A DNA stretch of 64,000 nt from Balneolaceae bacterium. GTDB lineage: Bacteria > Bacteroidota > Rhodothermia > Balneolales > Balneolaceae. Shown here one piece after another: positions 63,298 to 64,000 of the stretch. Location of the stretch: assembly GCA_009711805.1 (NCBI GenBank), contig VEMX01000003.1, positions 48,770 to 112,769 of the forward strand. Reading direction: 5' to 3'. Each line of letters opens with the position of its first letter. The first letter of the stretch is position 1. Below the pieces are notes generated by a model. The model ran no database searches, was not told the origin of the DNA, and was given only the letters and a program-made list of their open reading frames with translations. Made by a program: the position numbers and the translations under genes.

Positions 63298-63882
63298 CTA
63301 ATACATTGGTACCCTTTTTGTCACGATAAACCTGCCTTGCAGTGTCATTCCTTTTTTTAGATTTCCTTTATATCCATTGGCAAGTTTTAAGAAATCACGT
63401 TCCAACTTACATCTCACGAGGAATACAGGTTGATCCTGAATGAACGTCACATCGTTGGATATTTCCAAAATGGAAGCCTCAAGAGTCCCCCATTGGTTGT
63501 AATCGAACGCATCAACCTGGAAACGGGCTAGCATTCCTTCTTTTAGTAAACCAACATCACGGGTACTTACATACAGTTCTGCTATTAACGCTGTATTTGG
63601 CGAAATCTCGGCGATTTGCTCATTTGCATAGATTGTACTTTTCTCTGAAATACCTGCAACATTTTGGATTACACCGTCAATTGGAGCATAGATATAGCGC
63701 TTTTCCTTTTCTTTGTTTAATTGAACAAAACTAGTCTGTAAACTTTTCAAATCGTGTTCATATTTATCCAATTGTTGCTGCCATACATTTAACTTTGATT
63801 TTTGTAGCAATTCTATCCTTCTTTCTTCAGATTCAAGTTTAAATCTACTTTGTTCTAAATCTTTCTGACTAACTAGTGTCAT
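63298..63882 (-). CDS. HlyD-family secretion protein fragment
   Basis: 194 codons, missing both ends. Coiled coil (about 5-60, RFKLESEERRIELLQKSKLN), lipoyl-like APIDGVIQNVAGISEKSTIY, then beta-barrel adaptor region to LKKGMTLQGRFIVTKRVPMY-stop. Family members have an N-terminal membrane helix and ~150 more residues before this; those are replaced by a transposase gene one base upstream of the ATG. At the 3' end, ~20 residues are missing and the sequence runs into the C39 part of the exporter, out of frame. Probably non-functional. Confidence 0.75.
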   Translation of the reverse strand: MTLVSQKDLEQSRFKLESEERRIELLQKSKLNVWQQQLDKYEHDLKSLQTSFVQLNKEKEKRYIYAPIDGVIQNVAGISEKSTIYANEQIAEISPNTALIAELYVSTRDVGLLKEGMLARFQVDAFDYNQWGTLEASILEISNDVTFIQDQPVFLVRCKLERDFLKLANGYKGNLKKGMTLQGRFIVTKRVPMY

Positions 63883-63883
63883 G

Positions 63884-64000
63884 TCAATCCTGAAAAGTCG
63901 GGTAAAGTCGGTGTAATTTTATTCGGGCATCGTCTGTTGTGAATTGCCAATTGATTGTTTTGGATTTCTTGTTTCTGGCCTTTTCCCATGCCGTTGATTC
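63884..64000 (-). mobile_element. C-terminal end of a transposase gene (IS630-like), runs off window
   Basis: 38 codons and a stop: ESTAWEKARNKKSKTINWQF then TTDDARIKLHRLYP. The (I/V)xWxFTxxDARxKLxRLYP ending is typical of IS630-family transposases (family knowledge). It ends one base before the truncated HlyD gene, so this insertion likely removed that gene's 5' end. The 5' part lies beyond 64000. Confidence 0.7.

Noticed and set aside
1..64000. CRISPR arrays, tRNA and rRNA genes.
   Set aside because: No regularly spaced repeat array was seen. No tRNA or rRNA sequence was recognised by eye; a covariance-model scan was not possible.

Overview
Gene content points to a flagellated, rod-type member of the Balneolota/Rhodothermota side of the Bacteroidota superphylum (inference; no rRNA gene is present to fix it). 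It combines AT-rich, Bacteroidota-like genes (BlaI/M56-TonB sensor, M1 lipoprotein peptidase, CarboxypepD_reg-like domain, FadN-type beta-oxidation protein) with a full flagellar and chemotaxis apparatus, which most Bacteroidota lack.

Layout. 1-6205 (minus): flagellar basal-body operon flgB-flgC-(unknown 77 aa)-fliE-fliF-fliG-fliH-fliI, read from a perfect sigma54 promoter at 6190-6205. 6332-9060 (plus): a PAS histidine kinase behind a sigma28 promoter and a PAS protein with a worn-down receptor hairpin. 9061-10245: 1.2 kb without genes, filled with dispersed repeats. 10246-17793 (minus): HWE/HisKA_2 kinase, two cheW-mcp pairs, a secreted TonB-C protein, several with sigma28 promoters. 18152-25895 (minus): one chemotaxis operon, cheY-cheX-cheA-cheR-cheD-RR-RR-cheX-cheB-RR, from a sigma28 promoter at 26017-26043. 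26307-30575: unknown protein, degenerate histidine kinase, hybrid kinase, response regulator. 30609-41095: M1 peptidase lipoprotein, a PhoR/PhoB-like two-component pair, FMN reductase, RarA, class II photolyase, two membrane proteins, a LOG-like protein. 41146-44540: a TonB-C lipoprotein gene broken by one in-frame stop, then blaI and a M56-TonB-CarboxypepD fusion. 45943-53154: a 51-aa membrane protein, then a fatty-acid degradation operon (acyl-CoA ligase, fadN, fadA, dienoyl-CoA reductase type SDR) with a divergent thioesterase.

53155-64000 is accessory DNA: a wrecked AbiE toxin-antitoxin locus containing an 84-bp miniature element with TTAA duplications; a primase-helicase of the TOTE type; a Fic protein; a 2H phosphoesterase; an ECF41 sigma factor with its carboxymuconolactone-decarboxylase partner and a textbook ECF41 promoter; and a rearranged HlyD/C39-ABC exporter cut at the window edge by a transposase gene.

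The motility genes appear to be wired in two tiers: sigma54 for the basal body and sigma28 for chemotaxis, receptors, a kinase and one TonB-C protein. The sigma28 sites share the form T(T/A)AA-N15-NC(C/T)GATAA, except that the site at 6332-6358 reads GCTGATAA. They were found by eye, not by an exhaustive scan.
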